Shown here one piece after another: positions 1 through 7,571 of a DNA stretch of 64,000 nucleotides. A program made the translations under genes and the position numbers. The notes under the pieces are model-generated. The model was given only the letters and a program-made list of their open reading frames with translations. It had not been told where the DNA came from and searched no databases. Origin of the DNA: an uncultured Lachnospiraceae bacterium. GTDB lineage: Bacteria; Bacillota; Clostridia; Lachnospirales; Lachnospiraceae. The stretch spans positions 19,994 to 83,993 of the forward strand of contig CAJUPT010000009.1 of assembly GCA_910588405.1 (NCBI GenBank), in the 5' to 3' direction. Numbering within the stretch: position 1 is the stretch's first letter; the number at the start of each line of letters is the position of its first letter.

Positions 1-160
1 GTAAATCCTTCCGGGACATGTACGGGCTTCCGCTGTCGATTCAGTTCCGCTACTGCCCTCCCATGTCCCCTGAACCTGGAAGAATTTTCGGCCACTAAAG
101 TGTCCGTAAATCCTTCCGGGACATGTACGGGCTTCCGCTGTCGATTCAGTTCCGCTACTG
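1..160. repeat. Intergenic hairpin repeat, copy A (with preceding half copy)
   Basis: Positions 1-55 are repeated exactly at 106-160, so the window opens inside a tandem pair. The complete unit folds as a long hairpin: arms 62-69 and 118-125 (CATGTCCC/GGGACATG), inner arms 78-87 and 108-117, and top arms 89-95 and 100-106 around a TAAA loop. It is flanked on both sides by TTCAGTTCCGCTACTG. Related units lie at 31003-31127 and, inverted, at 33665-33781. No gene is visible in 1-278. Confidence 0.85.
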
Positions 161-278
161 ACTGCCCGGTTATCCTCTGACTATATGAATTATTGACATT
201 GTTTTAACACTCTTCCGTTTCATCTATTGCCATTGTCCCATTTGCTGCCGCAGCTGTTCAAATCCTTCCGATTTCATG

Positions 279-1373
279 CTATCTCTTCAAAACTCGTTTG
301 ATCATCTTCCGGCATCCTCTGTTAAACAGCAGTCGAACGCCCTTACACAGAAGCGTTCCTGCCCGGACACGTCCCTTCGCATACAGATTTCCCTCTAAAA
401 TCAATGTGTCCGTCTGAAATTCCGGCACAAGGTCCACGGTTTTATAATAGTATGCGTAAAATATCGACGCGTATCCCAAAAGCTTACCGGTCAGTGACGG
501 GTCCGTAAATCCAAAATGCAGATACAGCCGCAGCTTTCTGGGCCGGATATGGCGGAACACGCCGCCGGTCTGCTTTAATAAAAGCCGGAACAGACTCTGA
601 TTGTCCGCATCCTGAATCAATTCCACCAGGCTGTTCTTCTTCTCCGCCAGCTTCTCTGCGCTTCGTTTCAGCTTTTCCGCTTTTTCCGGAATCCCCTGAA
701 AACTGCTTCCTATTTTATCAATGATCCTCCTGAGCCTGTCAGCCGCAGAAGATTTTTCCTTTTCCGCCCCGAAAGCTTTTCCCATATCAAAAGCTTCCGA
801 ATCCGTTTCATTCTCGGCGAACAGCCGTTCCCAGTCTTCTTCATCAGGCTCTGCCGTCAACCTGTCAGCCTGCGCTGCTCCGTTTCCCTGGCCAGCCGAC
901 GTATCATCCGGTTCCGCGGCTCCCGCATTTCCTTCCGCCCTTTCTTCCGGCAAACCGTCCGTATCCTCCAGCCCCTTTTCCAACAGCTCCAGCAACTGTT
1001 CTTCCCCAAACTCGTCGTCGCTGTCTTCCTGTTCGGTTCCTTCTTCGGCTCGGTCCCGGAGCTTTATTTCACCGTCTTCGTCTCCATCCCCGTCTTCCCC
1101 GCTCTTTTTTCTTCCGCCCAGCCGGATTCCCAATATCCTGACAGACAGGTCAAAGGGGCCTCCTTTGGGATGATAGCGTGCCCTGACGGACAGCAGGTGC
1201 AGCAGCCAGGTAATCCGCAGGTCCACATCCGGATTTTTTTCCAGCACTGAAGCCTTCAGGCGGTATCTCACCGGCGCCAGCAGTACCAGCAGCGTCACGG
1301 CAAGAATCAGCCCCAGCACGGCCAGCAGCAGAATCCCTATGATTTTCAGTATAAACAGAATTCCATGAAGCAT
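279..1373 (-). CDS. DUF2953 family membrane-anchored protein
   Basis: A 364-residue protein with one N-terminal membrane helix at about residues 5-33. A basic/beta segment (VRYRLKASV) follows, then a long acidic low-complexity linker at about 90-210. The C-terminal part, about 270-364, contains FGFTDPSLTGKLLG, which matches the DUF2953 signature as I know it. The function of that family is not established. It is the last gene of the yicC-to-cinA strand run and starts 3 bases after the preceding gene, so it is very likely cotranscribed. The acidic linker is probably disordered. Confidence 0.75.
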   Translation of the reverse strand: MLHGILFILKIIGILLLAVLGLILAVTLLVLLAPVRYRLKASVLEKNPDVDLRITWLLHLLSVRARYHPKGGPFDLSVRILGIRLGGRKKSGEDGDGDEDGEIKLRDRAEEGTEQEDSDDEFGEEQLLELLEKGLEDTDGLPEERAEGNAGAAEPDDTSAGQGNGAAQADRLTAEPDEEDWERLFAENETDSEAFDMGKAFGAEKEKSSAADRLRRIIDKIGSSFQGIPEKAEKLKRSAEKLAEKKNSLVELIQDADNQSLFRLLLKQTGGVFRHIRPRKLRLYLHFGFTDPSLTGKLLGYASIFYAYYYKTVDLVPEFQTDTLILEGNLYAKGRVRAGTLLCKGVRLLFNRGCRKMIKRVLKR

Positions 1374-1376
1374 CCG

Positions 1377-1721
1377 TCAGGCCTCCCTGCAGTTCGTCCA
1401 CTGCATCTTGCTCCGGTAGTATGTCCTGGTGTCAAAGCCGCCCGTGGCCTGATACACCTCCTGCACCAGCTCCGCAGCCAGCTCCACGGCATGTCCTCTG
1501 CTTTTCGCCAGCCCGATCACATCAGCCCGGTAAGAGGGAAACTCTTTCTGCAAAAAAACATAAGCGGGATAAATATCAAACAGGTTATGCTCCCCAAAAG
1601 GCAGCACGATCAGCCAGGCATTTTTTTCAAAATGATTCTGGCTGATCCTGCGAATGACTTTCTCCGCTTTTTTTCCGGAAATATTTTTTACATGCAATGG
1701 CTGAAACCATCTGAAATCCAT
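1377..1721 (-). CDS. Conserved protein of unknown function, 114 aa
   Basis: I do not recognise this family. The product is a soluble-looking 114-residue protein with no signal peptide or membrane segment. The ATG at 1721 follows an AGGG-type ribosome binding site and lies 7 bases past the cinA stop. The next gene begins 3 bases after its stop. Tight spacing on both sides and normal codon use make a real gene likely. Visible features are an aromatic N terminus (MDFRWFQPLHV) and a helical C-terminal half. No catalytic motif can be pointed to. Confidence 0.7.
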   Translation of the reverse strand: MDFRWFQPLHVKNISGKKAEKVIRRISQNHFEKNAWLIVLPFGEHNLFDIYPAYVFLQKEFPSYRADVIGLAKSRGHAVELAAELVQEVYQATGGFDTRTYYRSKMQWTNCREA

Positions 1722-1728
1722 TTTATCC

Positions 1729-3114
1729 CTATTTTCCTTTGCACTGCTCCAAAATACATCTTCTGGCCAGATCCAGCGCCGCCGACGCCGCCATCTCCCG
1801 GATCTTCTCCCGGCTTCCGGTAAAATTGTATTCCTTTACCACGGTTTTCCCTTTCAGACAGCAGCCGATATAAACCCTGCCCAGAGGAATCTCCGGCGTA
1901 GCCCCGTCCGGTCCCGCCAGCCCGGTAACAGACACACACATATCGCTGTCGTTGGCCAATACGCCGCCGATGGCCATTTCTTTTGCCGTCTCTGCGCTGA
2001 CCGCCGTATATTTTTTCAGCGTGGTCTTGCTCACATCCAGAAATTTTCGTTTTGCCTTATTGGAATAGGTGACAAACCCTTCGGAAAACACGTCCGAAAC
2101 CCCCGGAACGCCGACCAGCCGTGCCGCCACCATTCCTCCGGTGCAGGATTCCGCCGTCGTAATCGTCAGACCATATTTATTCAGCAGCTTCACCACAGCC
2201 ATCTCCAGAGACACCTCCGGCTTGGCCGTATAGACGTCGTCCCCAAACCGTTTTTTCAGCTCCTTCACACAGGGCTTGATCAGCTTCTGGGCCTCCTCCC
2301 CGGTTTTTCCGCTGGCTGTGACCCGGATATGCACCTCGCCGGTTTTCGCATAAGTCGCGATGGTCGGATTCGTCTGACTGTCCACCAGATCCAGCACCCT
2401 GGTCTCCACGGAGCTTTCCCCTACGCCGCAGATTTTTACCACAGCAGAAAGAAATACCTGGCCGCTTTTTTTCACCAGATAAGGCTTCACCTGATCCAAA
2501 AACATAGGTTTCATCTCATTAGGCGGACCGGGCAGCAAAATCGCCGTCTTCCCATTTTTCTCCATCAAAAGGCCCGGCGCCGTCCCGTTGGGATTGCGCA
2601 GCAGCAGACAGCGGTCCGCAGCCACGCTTTTTCTCCCGCCTTCGCCGCTGCCTGCCTCGTTTTCATCGCCGTCATTTTCGACGCCTTTGCCGCCCCTGCC
2701 GTCTCCTGCTTTCTTCTCATCCGGCAGCTGATCCGCATAGACTGCCCCCACCGGCGCCATAGCCTGCTTATAATTATTCTCGGTAATTACAACGTTCAGC
2801 CTGCTCATAAAAGCGTCCAGCTCGGCCCGTGCCTCAGGATGTTCTGTCAGAGGGATTCCCATCGTCCGGGCACACACCTCTTTTGTCAGGTCGTCTTCTG
2901 TCGGCCCAAGGCCGCCGCACAAAAGCACCACATCGCTGCGGGAAAATGCTGTCTCAATCACAGCCGACAGCCGTTCTTCATTGTCCCCCACCACGGTCTG
3001 ATAATACACCGGCAGCCCAAGCGCCGCGCACTGCTCGGATAAAAACTGTCCGTTGGTGTTCACGATGTTGCCCAGCAAAAGCTCGGTTCCCACAAAAATC
3101 ATTTCTACTGTCAT
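1729..3114 (-). CDS. cinA: CinA-like nicotinamide-nucleotide amidase / competence-damage protein
   Basis: A 461-residue two-domain CinA. Residues 1 to about 250 form the MoCF-type domain, with LLCGGLGPTEDDLTKE at about 64-79 and LLPGPPNEMKPM near 193. Residues 316-461 form the CinA C-terminal amidase domain with AESCTGG at 321-327. In this family the C-terminal domain deamidates NMN in pyridine nucleotide salvage. Residues about 132-165 are an extra Gly/Asp/Glu-rich linker inside the N-terminal domain that usual CinA proteins lack. It lies directly downstream of pgsA, a common Firmicute arrangement. Confidence 0.92.
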   Translation of the reverse strand: MTVEMIFVGTELLLGNIVNTNGQFLSEQCAALGLPVYYQTVVGDNEERLSAVIETAFSRSDVVLLCGGLGPTEDDLTKEVCARTMGIPLTEHPEARAELDAFMSRLNVVITENNYKQAMAPVGAVYADQLPDEKKAGDGRGGKGVENDGDENEAGSGEGGRKSVAADRCLLLRNPNGTAPGLLMEKNGKTAILLPGPPNEMKPMFLDQVKPYLVKKSGQVFLSAVVKICGVGESSVETRVLDLVDSQTNPTIATYAKTGEVHIRVTASGKTGEEAQKLIKPCVKELKKRFGDDVYTAKPEVSLEMAVVKLLNKYGLTITTAESCTGGMVAARLVGVPGVSDVFSEGFVTYSNKAKRKFLDVSKTTLKKYTAVSAETAKEMAIGGVLANDSDMCVSVTGLAGPDGATPEIPLGRVYIGCCLKGKTVVKEYNFTGSREKIREMAASAALDLARRCILEQCKGK

Positions 3115-3133
3115 AAAAGCCTCCCATGCGGCC

Positions 3134-3670
3134 TCAGTCTTTCAGCACATCCTTATTCTTCATCAGATAATCGATCAGTGACACCAGCGTCAGAATCATG
3201 GCAATCCAGACAAAAATCTGAGTCAGCATCCTGAAAACCGGATGGTCGATATTCAGAATCAGCAGAACCACCATAATCATCTGAGATGTGGTCTTAAACT
3301 TTCCCCAGTAACTGGCGGCGATCACCACGCCCTTGTCGGAGGCCACCAGCCGGAAGCCGCTGATAATAAATTCCCTGGAAATAATAATCAGCACATACCA
3401 GGCTGGCAGACTGCCAAGCTCGATAAAACAGATCAGCGCCGCGCTGACCAGCAGCTTATCCGCCAGCGGGTCCATAAATTTCCCAAAATTCGTCACAAGA
3501 TTATACTTTCTCGCAATCTTACCGTCGAGAAAGTCCGTCAGGCTGGCAATGATAAACAGCGTCAGCGCCACATATTTGGCCGCCTCGCCGCCCAGATACC
3601 CCATCTGGAAAATCACGTAAAAGGGAATCATAATCACCCGGAGTATCGTCAGCTTATTCGGCAGATTCAT
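3134..3670 (-). CDS. pgsA: CDP-diacylglycerol--glycerol-3-phosphate 3-phosphatidyltransferase
   Basis: Makes phosphatidylglycerophosphate from CDP-diacylglycerol and sn-glycerol-3-phosphate, the committed step to phosphatidylglycerol. The CDP-alcohol phosphatidyltransferase motif (D-x2-DG-x2-AR-x8-G-x3-D-x3-D) is seen as DFLDGKIARKYN followed by FGKFMDPLADK. Four to five hydrophobic helices fit an integral membrane enzyme. I chose the start MNLPNKLTILRV at 3670 because PgsA proteins begin this way. An in-frame upstream ATG exists at 3682. The 5' end overlaps the rimO stop by 17 bases, which suggests translational coupling. Confidence 0.95.
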   Translation of the reverse strand: MNLPNKLTILRVIMIPFYVIFQMGYLGGEAAKYVALTLFIIASLTDFLDGKIARKYNLVTNFGKFMDPLADKLLVSAALICFIELGSLPAWYVLIIISREFIISGFRLVASDKGVVIAASYWGKFKTTSQMIMVVLLILNIDHPVFRMLTQIFVWIAMILTLVSLIDYLMKNKDVLKD

Positions 3671-5024
3671 CGAACTCATCATATATCTCTCCTATCAGAT
3701 CATAATCCGCAGCCCCAGTTACCCTGACGGTCACGAAATCGCCTGTCAAAAGCGCCTCCCCGGTCCGGACAAAAATATATCCGTCCACGCCGGGAGCGTC
3801 CATATAGGTACGGCCCACATAAGCGGCCTCATCGGCCACCTTTCCCTCAATCATCACGGTCAGGACCCGCCCCTTCATCTCCCCGCCGGCCTCAAAGGCA
3901 ATTTCCTGCTGCAGCTCCATCAGCCGTTCCTTCCGGCGCTCTTTTTCCTCCTCCGGAATCTGGCCCGGCCAGGAAACCGCGGGAGTATCCTCCTCAGGAG
4001 AATAGGGAAACACGCCCAGCCGCTCGAAACCTACCATATCCACAAATTCATACAGTGTCTCGAAGTCTTCTTCCGTCTCCCCGGGAAATCCCACAAGCAG
4101 CGTGGTACGCAGAGCAATATCCGGAATCCTCTGCCGCAGCTTTTCAATGATGTCCAGAAGCCCCTGGCGGCTGGTTTTACGCCCCATTCTTTTTAAAACA
4201 GAATCGCTGGCATGCTGGATGGGAATATCCAGGTAATGACAGATTTTTTCTTCCGCGGCAATCACCTCGATCAGCGCATCGGTAATCTCCTCCGGATAAC
4301 AGTACAGCAGTCTGATCCAGTAAATGCCGGGGATCTTTACCAGCTCCCGCAGCAGTTCAGGAAGCATTTTCCTTCCATACAGGTCAACGCCGTAAACCGT
4401 CGTTTCCTGGGCCACCAGAATCAGCTCCCGCACCCCTTTTTCCGCCAGCGTGCGGGCCTCATCAAGCAGCTGTTCCATCGGAACGCTCCTGTAGTTTCCC
4501 CGCACCTTCGGAATCACACAGTAGGTACAGTGCTTGTCGCAGCCCTCGGCGATTTTCAGATAGGCATAATGCCCCCCGGTGGTCACCACCCGCCCGGCCT
4601 GTCCCGGCACCAGCCGGTCCACACTCTGAAAATAACGGGGCTTTTTCCCTTCCAGCGCTTCCTCTATCAGGGGAATAATCCGGTCATAAGCAGTGGTGCC
4701 CAGAATGCCGTCAAGCTCAGGAAGCTCGGACAGGATTTCGTCCCGGTACCGTTCTGCCAGACATCCGGCAGCCAGCAGCGCCTTACATCGCCCTTCTTTT
4801 TTCCAGCGGGCCATCTCCAGAATCGTCTGAATGCTCTCCTCCTTGGCATCTCCGATAAAGCAGCAGGTGTTCACTACAATCACCTCTGCTTCGGCCTCAT
4901 CGTCGGTAAAAGAATATCCATGTTCGGAAAGGATCCCCAGCATTGCCTCGGAATCAGCCAGGTTTTTATCGCAGCCCAGAGAGACAAACAGAATCTTCGG
5001 CCTTCCGCATTCCGTCTCTGTCAT
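3654..5024 (-). CDS. rimO: Ribosomal protein S12 methylthiotransferase RimO
   Basis: A radical-SAM methylthiotransferase that beta-methylthiolates an aspartate of ribosomal protein S12. It has all three parts: an N-terminal UPF0004 domain with cluster cysteines C18, C54 and C88 (SLGCDKN, NTCC, AAGC), a radical SAM motif EGCDKHCTYC with C162, C166 and C169, and a C-terminal TRAM domain. Length 456 fits the family. KVRGNYRS and the SLGCDKNLADSE opening favour RimO over MiaB. It overlaps the rpoZ end by 4 bases. Confidence 0.95.
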   Translation of the reverse strand: MTETECGRPKILFVSLGCDKNLADSEAMLGILSEHGYSFTDDEAEAEVIVVNTCCFIGDAKEESIQTILEMARWKKEGRCKALLAAGCLAERYRDEILSELPELDGILGTTAYDRIIPLIEEALEGKKPRYFQSVDRLVPGQAGRVVTTGGHYAYLKIAEGCDKHCTYCVIPKVRGNYRSVPMEQLLDEARTLAEKGVRELILVAQETTVYGVDLYGRKMLPELLRELVKIPGIYWIRLLYCYPEEITDALIEVIAAEEKICHYLDIPIQHASDSVLKRMGRKTSRQGLLDIIEKLRQRIPDIALRTTLLVGFPGETEEDFETLYEFVDMVGFERLGVFPYSPEEDTPAVSWPGQIPEEEKERRKERLMELQQEIAFEAGGEMKGRVLTVMIEGKVADEAAYVGRTYMDAPGVDGYIFVRTGEALLTGDFVTVRVTGAADYDLIGEIYDEFDESAE

Positions 5025-5278
5025 ACGTCGATCTCTTCTTCCGCAATATCGTCCTCGCCTACGATAGTCACCTTGCCTTCCGCCACTTCCTCCACGGCGA
5101 CGGACAGAGGCTTTTTGGTGCTTCCGCCTACCAGCCGCTCATCGCCGCCGATCAGCTGTCTCGCTCTTTTCGCCGTGGCGATTACGATAGAATAACGGCT
5201 GTTTACGATGGGCTCCTCTCCCGGCTCCACATCCTGGTTGATGGTATCAAGTAAATCATTATAAGATGGATGCAGCAT
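5021..5278 (-). CDS. rpoZ: DNA-directed RNA polymerase subunit omega
   Basis: An 85-residue omega subunit that helps assembly of RNA polymerase through beta-prime. The opening MLHPSYNDLLD and the helix SRYSIVIATAKRARQL match RpoZ. It lies between gmk (6 bases upstream) and rimO (4-base overlap), the usual Clostridia context gmk-rpoZ. The C-terminal tail is acidic (DDIAEEEIDV), which is common in clostridial omegas. Confidence 0.95.
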   Translation of the reverse strand: MLHPSYNDLLDTINQDVEPGEEPIVNSRYSIVIATAKRARQLIGGDERLVGGSTKKPLSVAVEEVAEGKVTIVGEDDIAEEEIDV

Positions 5279-5284
5279 AAAACA

Positions 5285-5917
5285 TTACTCTCCTTTCACC
5301 ATTGCTTTCAGTTCCTCCCGGATGCTTTTCACCTGATCCAGTTTTGCTTCCGCCCTGTTATGAGCGCTCCCGATCAGTCCGTGCAGCCGGTTCACACATT
5401 CCTCAAGGTCATTATTCTCCAATATATAATCATAGGCTTCCACGCCCTCGGCTTCATCCACCGCTCTGCGCAGCCTTGCCATGATCACTTCCTCGCTTTC
5501 CGTACCTCTGCCCGCCAGACGGGCCTTCAATTCTTCCGCGGAAGGGGGGATCAGAAAAATCAGCAGGCAGCCGGGATTCTGTCTCTTAATCTCCAGCGCG
5601 CCCTGAATCTCGATCTCCAGAATCACATCTTTTCCCTTTTGAAGCTGTTCCTCCACAAAAACCCTGGGCGTCCCGTAATAATGATCCACATACCGGGCAT
5701 ACTCGTAAAAAGCGCCGTCGCCGATCATCTTTTCAAATTCTTCCGTGGTCAGAAAATAGTACTCCCGGCCATGGACCTCCCCCTCCCGGGGCGCCCTGGT
5801 GGTCGCCGACACCGACAAAGCATACTGTTCATACCGACGAAGCAGCTCCTTGACCACAGTTCCCTTCCCGGTGCCTGAAAATCCGGAGAGCACTGTCAGC
5901 ACGCCTTTTTCCGTCAT
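5285..5917 (-). CDS. gmk: Guanylate kinase
   Basis: Phosphorylates GMP to GDP with ATP. From the chosen start (MTEKGVLTVLSGFSG) the P-loop GFSGTGKGT is at residues 12-20. The GMP-binding region follows as SATTRAPREGEVHGREYYF, and then the family stretch EGAYDYILENNDLEE-like near the C terminus. The ATG at 5917 has an AGGAGG about 10 bases upstream and overlaps the remA stop as ATGA, the hallmark of coupled translation. The longer frame starting at 5947 would run into remA and lacks family support. Confidence 0.95.
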   Translation of the reverse strand: MTEKGVLTVLSGFSGTGKGTVVKELLRRYEQYALSVSATTRAPREGEVHGREYYFLTTEEFEKMIGDGAFYEYARYVDHYYGTPRVFVEEQLQKGKDVILEIEIQGALEIKRQNPGCLLIFLIPPSAEELKARLAGRGTESEEVIMARLRRAVDEAEGVEAYDYILENNDLEECVNRLHGLIGSAHNRAEAKLDQVKSIREELKAMVKGE

Positions 5918-6171
5918 AACGAATCTACCTCCTCTCTCCCTCTGCACCTTCCCGCGATGGTCTCGGGCAAAAGGGCGGACAGGATAATGTAATCACAGTC
6001 CGTAATAATCACCCCCTGGGTTTTTCTCCCCTGGGTGGCGTCGATGGCCGTCCCCTTGTCCTTGGCGGTCTGTACCATCCGCTTGATCGGCGCCGATTCC
6101 GGACTGACCACGGAAACAATCTTATCAAAATTCACCATATTCCCATAGCCGATATTAATGAGTCTTCCCAA
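5914..6171 (-). CDS. remA: RemA/DUF370 family DNA-binding regulator
   Basis: An 85-residue RemA. In Bacillus subtilis the homologue activates biofilm matrix genes. The core GRLINIGYGNMVNFDKIVS and the SAPIKRMVQTAKDKG segment are diagnostic. The open frame extends upstream, but RemA proteins begin just before GRLINIG. A TTG at 6171, preceded by GGAAAGAGG at good distance, gives the family-consistent start. The stop TGA overlaps the gmk start. The gene order yicC-remA-gmk-rpoZ is conserved in many Firmicutes. Confidence 0.92.
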   Translation of the reverse strand: MGRLINIGYGNMVNFDKIVSVVSPESAPIKRMVQTAKDKGTAIDATQGRKTQGVIITDCDYIILSALLPETIAGRCRGREEVDSL

Positions 6172-6269
6172 AGCTGCGCCTCTTTCCTTCACATATTTTC
6201 TTGCGCGTTTGTTTCCTTTACTTTGCCGCTTTCCACATATTCTGTGGAAACACATCCCTGCAAAACAAT

Positions 6270-7148
6270 CTATTCTATATTCTGTACCTGCTCCCTGACC
6301 TTTTCAATCTCCGTTTTCAGATCGATGGCCACGGAGGAAATCTCGATATCATTGGATTTTGACAAAATGGTGTTCGCCTCCCGGTTCATCTCCTGGGCAA
6401 TGAAATCCAGCTTGCGGCCCACCGGCCCGCCGGCCGACAGCGCCTCCTTCATGGCAGCGATATGGGACCTGAGCCTTACCGTCTCCTCGTCCACGCAGAT
6501 CTTATCGGCAAAGATCGTCACCTCGGTCAGAACCCTGGCTTCCTCCAGCTCCCGTTCCTCCAGAACATCTCTGATCTTATCCCGCAGCCTGGTCTTGTAC
6601 TCTTCCAGAATCACAGGCGAACGCCTTTCAATCTCATCCACCCATAAAAGCATCTGCTCCAGCTTCCCCGACAGATCCGTTTTCAGCTGCTCTCCCTCGG
6701 CCTGCCTGGCCCGCACAAACTTGATGGCGCTTCCCCGCACCGCTTCCAGCAGAATACCCAGAAGAACCGCCTCATCCTCCTCCGGCTGCTCCATCGTAAC
6801 CACCTCCGGCATACGGGCCAGCGCCACGGCATTCACCTCTCTGTCAAATCCGAAGGTCTCCTCCATCCGCCGGAAGATATCCATGTACTCCCGGGCGATG
6901 GATTCATTGTATTTCAGATTAACGGTTTCCTCGGAAAAATCTTCATAGGTAATAAAAACATCCACTTTTCCCCGTTGGATGTATTCCTTCAGCACTGTGC
7001 GGACCGCCGACTCGAAGGCGTTAAACTTGCGGGGCATTTTAATATTCAGATCAAAATAACGGTGATTTACCGCTTTCATCTCCACAGTTACCTTATACTT
7101 GTCGTTGGAACACTCACACCGGCCAAAGCCAGTCATACTGTTTAGCAT
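6270..7148 (-). CDS. yicC: YicC family endoribonuclease-like protein
   Basis: A YicC/YloC-type protein; characterised relatives are endoribonucleases with RNA-decay roles. The family opening MLNSMTGFGRCE is present, with the conserved DLNIKMPRKFN-like segment. The C-terminal DUF1732 part ends with DFIAQEMNREANTILSKSND. About 292 residues is the usual length. I chose the ATG at 7148, next to AGGAGG. A GTG at 7169 upstream is in frame but less family-like. It is the first gene of the minus-strand operon driven from 7381-7409. Confidence 0.92.
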   Translation of the reverse strand: MLNSMTGFGRCECSNDKYKVTVEMKAVNHRYFDLNIKMPRKFNAFESAVRTVLKEYIQRGKVDVFITYEDFSEETVNLKYNESIAREYMDIFRRMEETFGFDREVNAVALARMPEVVTMEQPEEDEAVLLGILLEAVRGSAIKFVRARQAEGEQLKTDLSGKLEQMLLWVDEIERRSPVILEEYKTRLRDKIRDVLEERELEEARVLTEVTIFADKICVDEETVRLRSHIAAMKEALSAGGPVGRKLDFIAQEMNREANTILSKSNDIEISSVAIDLKTEIEKVREQVQNIE

Positions 7149-7380
7149 TTCCTCCTCTTTCTGACGCACTTTCCCGCGTCATCCGGGCAATCTGACAGCT
7201 TCCTGCCAAATATTTTTTCTTAATCCGTCCTGCGGCCTGTTTTTGCAGCCGCAAAAAAATCTGGCTTTGCGGAAATTCCCGCCGAATATCTGTGCATACC
7301 CGCAGGGCACTTAGCACGTCTGCTTGGCTCGTTGCTCGCGGGAATAAAATATTTTTATCCGCAGACCACGGCTATCCTAC
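7149..7380 (-). other. Long 5' leader of the yicC operon
   Basis: From the predicted transcription start near 7373 to yicC there are about 220 untranslated bases. They contain a small hairpin GCGGC/GCCGC (within 7229-7256) and a 29-base segment (7317-7345) that recurs at 59101-59129 with 5 differences. No ORF with a ribosome binding site was found. Whether the leader regulates anything is unknown. Confidence 0.5.
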
Positions 7381-7409
7381 ATTATAAGTGATTCTTTCAG
7401 GCAAGTCAA
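7381..7409 (-). promoter_or_regulatory. SigA-type promoter of the yicC-remA-gmk operon
   Basis: On the minus strand TTGACT (7404-7409) and TATAAT (7381-7386) are separated by 17 bases, a near-consensus SigA promoter pointing at yicC. Confidence 0.85.
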
Positions 7410-7504
7410 CCTGCGCAGGAAAAAGTTCACAGGAATGGAACCGACAGGAGAACTCACCATAAAACATGGGGAACTGCGTGAGAAGCCTAATTAAAATTGT
7501 GGTA

Positions 7505-7533
7505 TTTACACACCACAGGTTGTCTGATATAAT
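7505..7533 (+). promoter_or_regulatory. SigA-type promoter of rqcH
   Basis: TTTACA (7505-7510), 17 bases, TATAAT (7528-7533), with rqcH starting 39 bases later. It is divergent from the yicC promoter about 100 bases away. Confidence 0.85.
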
Positions 7534-7571
7534 TCCAACAGAAAACTCGAACGGAAAAAAGGACAAACACT

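Noticed and set aside
1-160. Tandem 55-bp repeat taken as a CRISPR repeat-spacer start
   Set aside because: The interval folds as a hairpin and the other copies are dispersed singletons, not an array.
721-1173. Ser-rich plus-strand ORF opposite the DUF2953 gene
   Set aside because: Complement of the acidic linker codons; no ribosome binding site.
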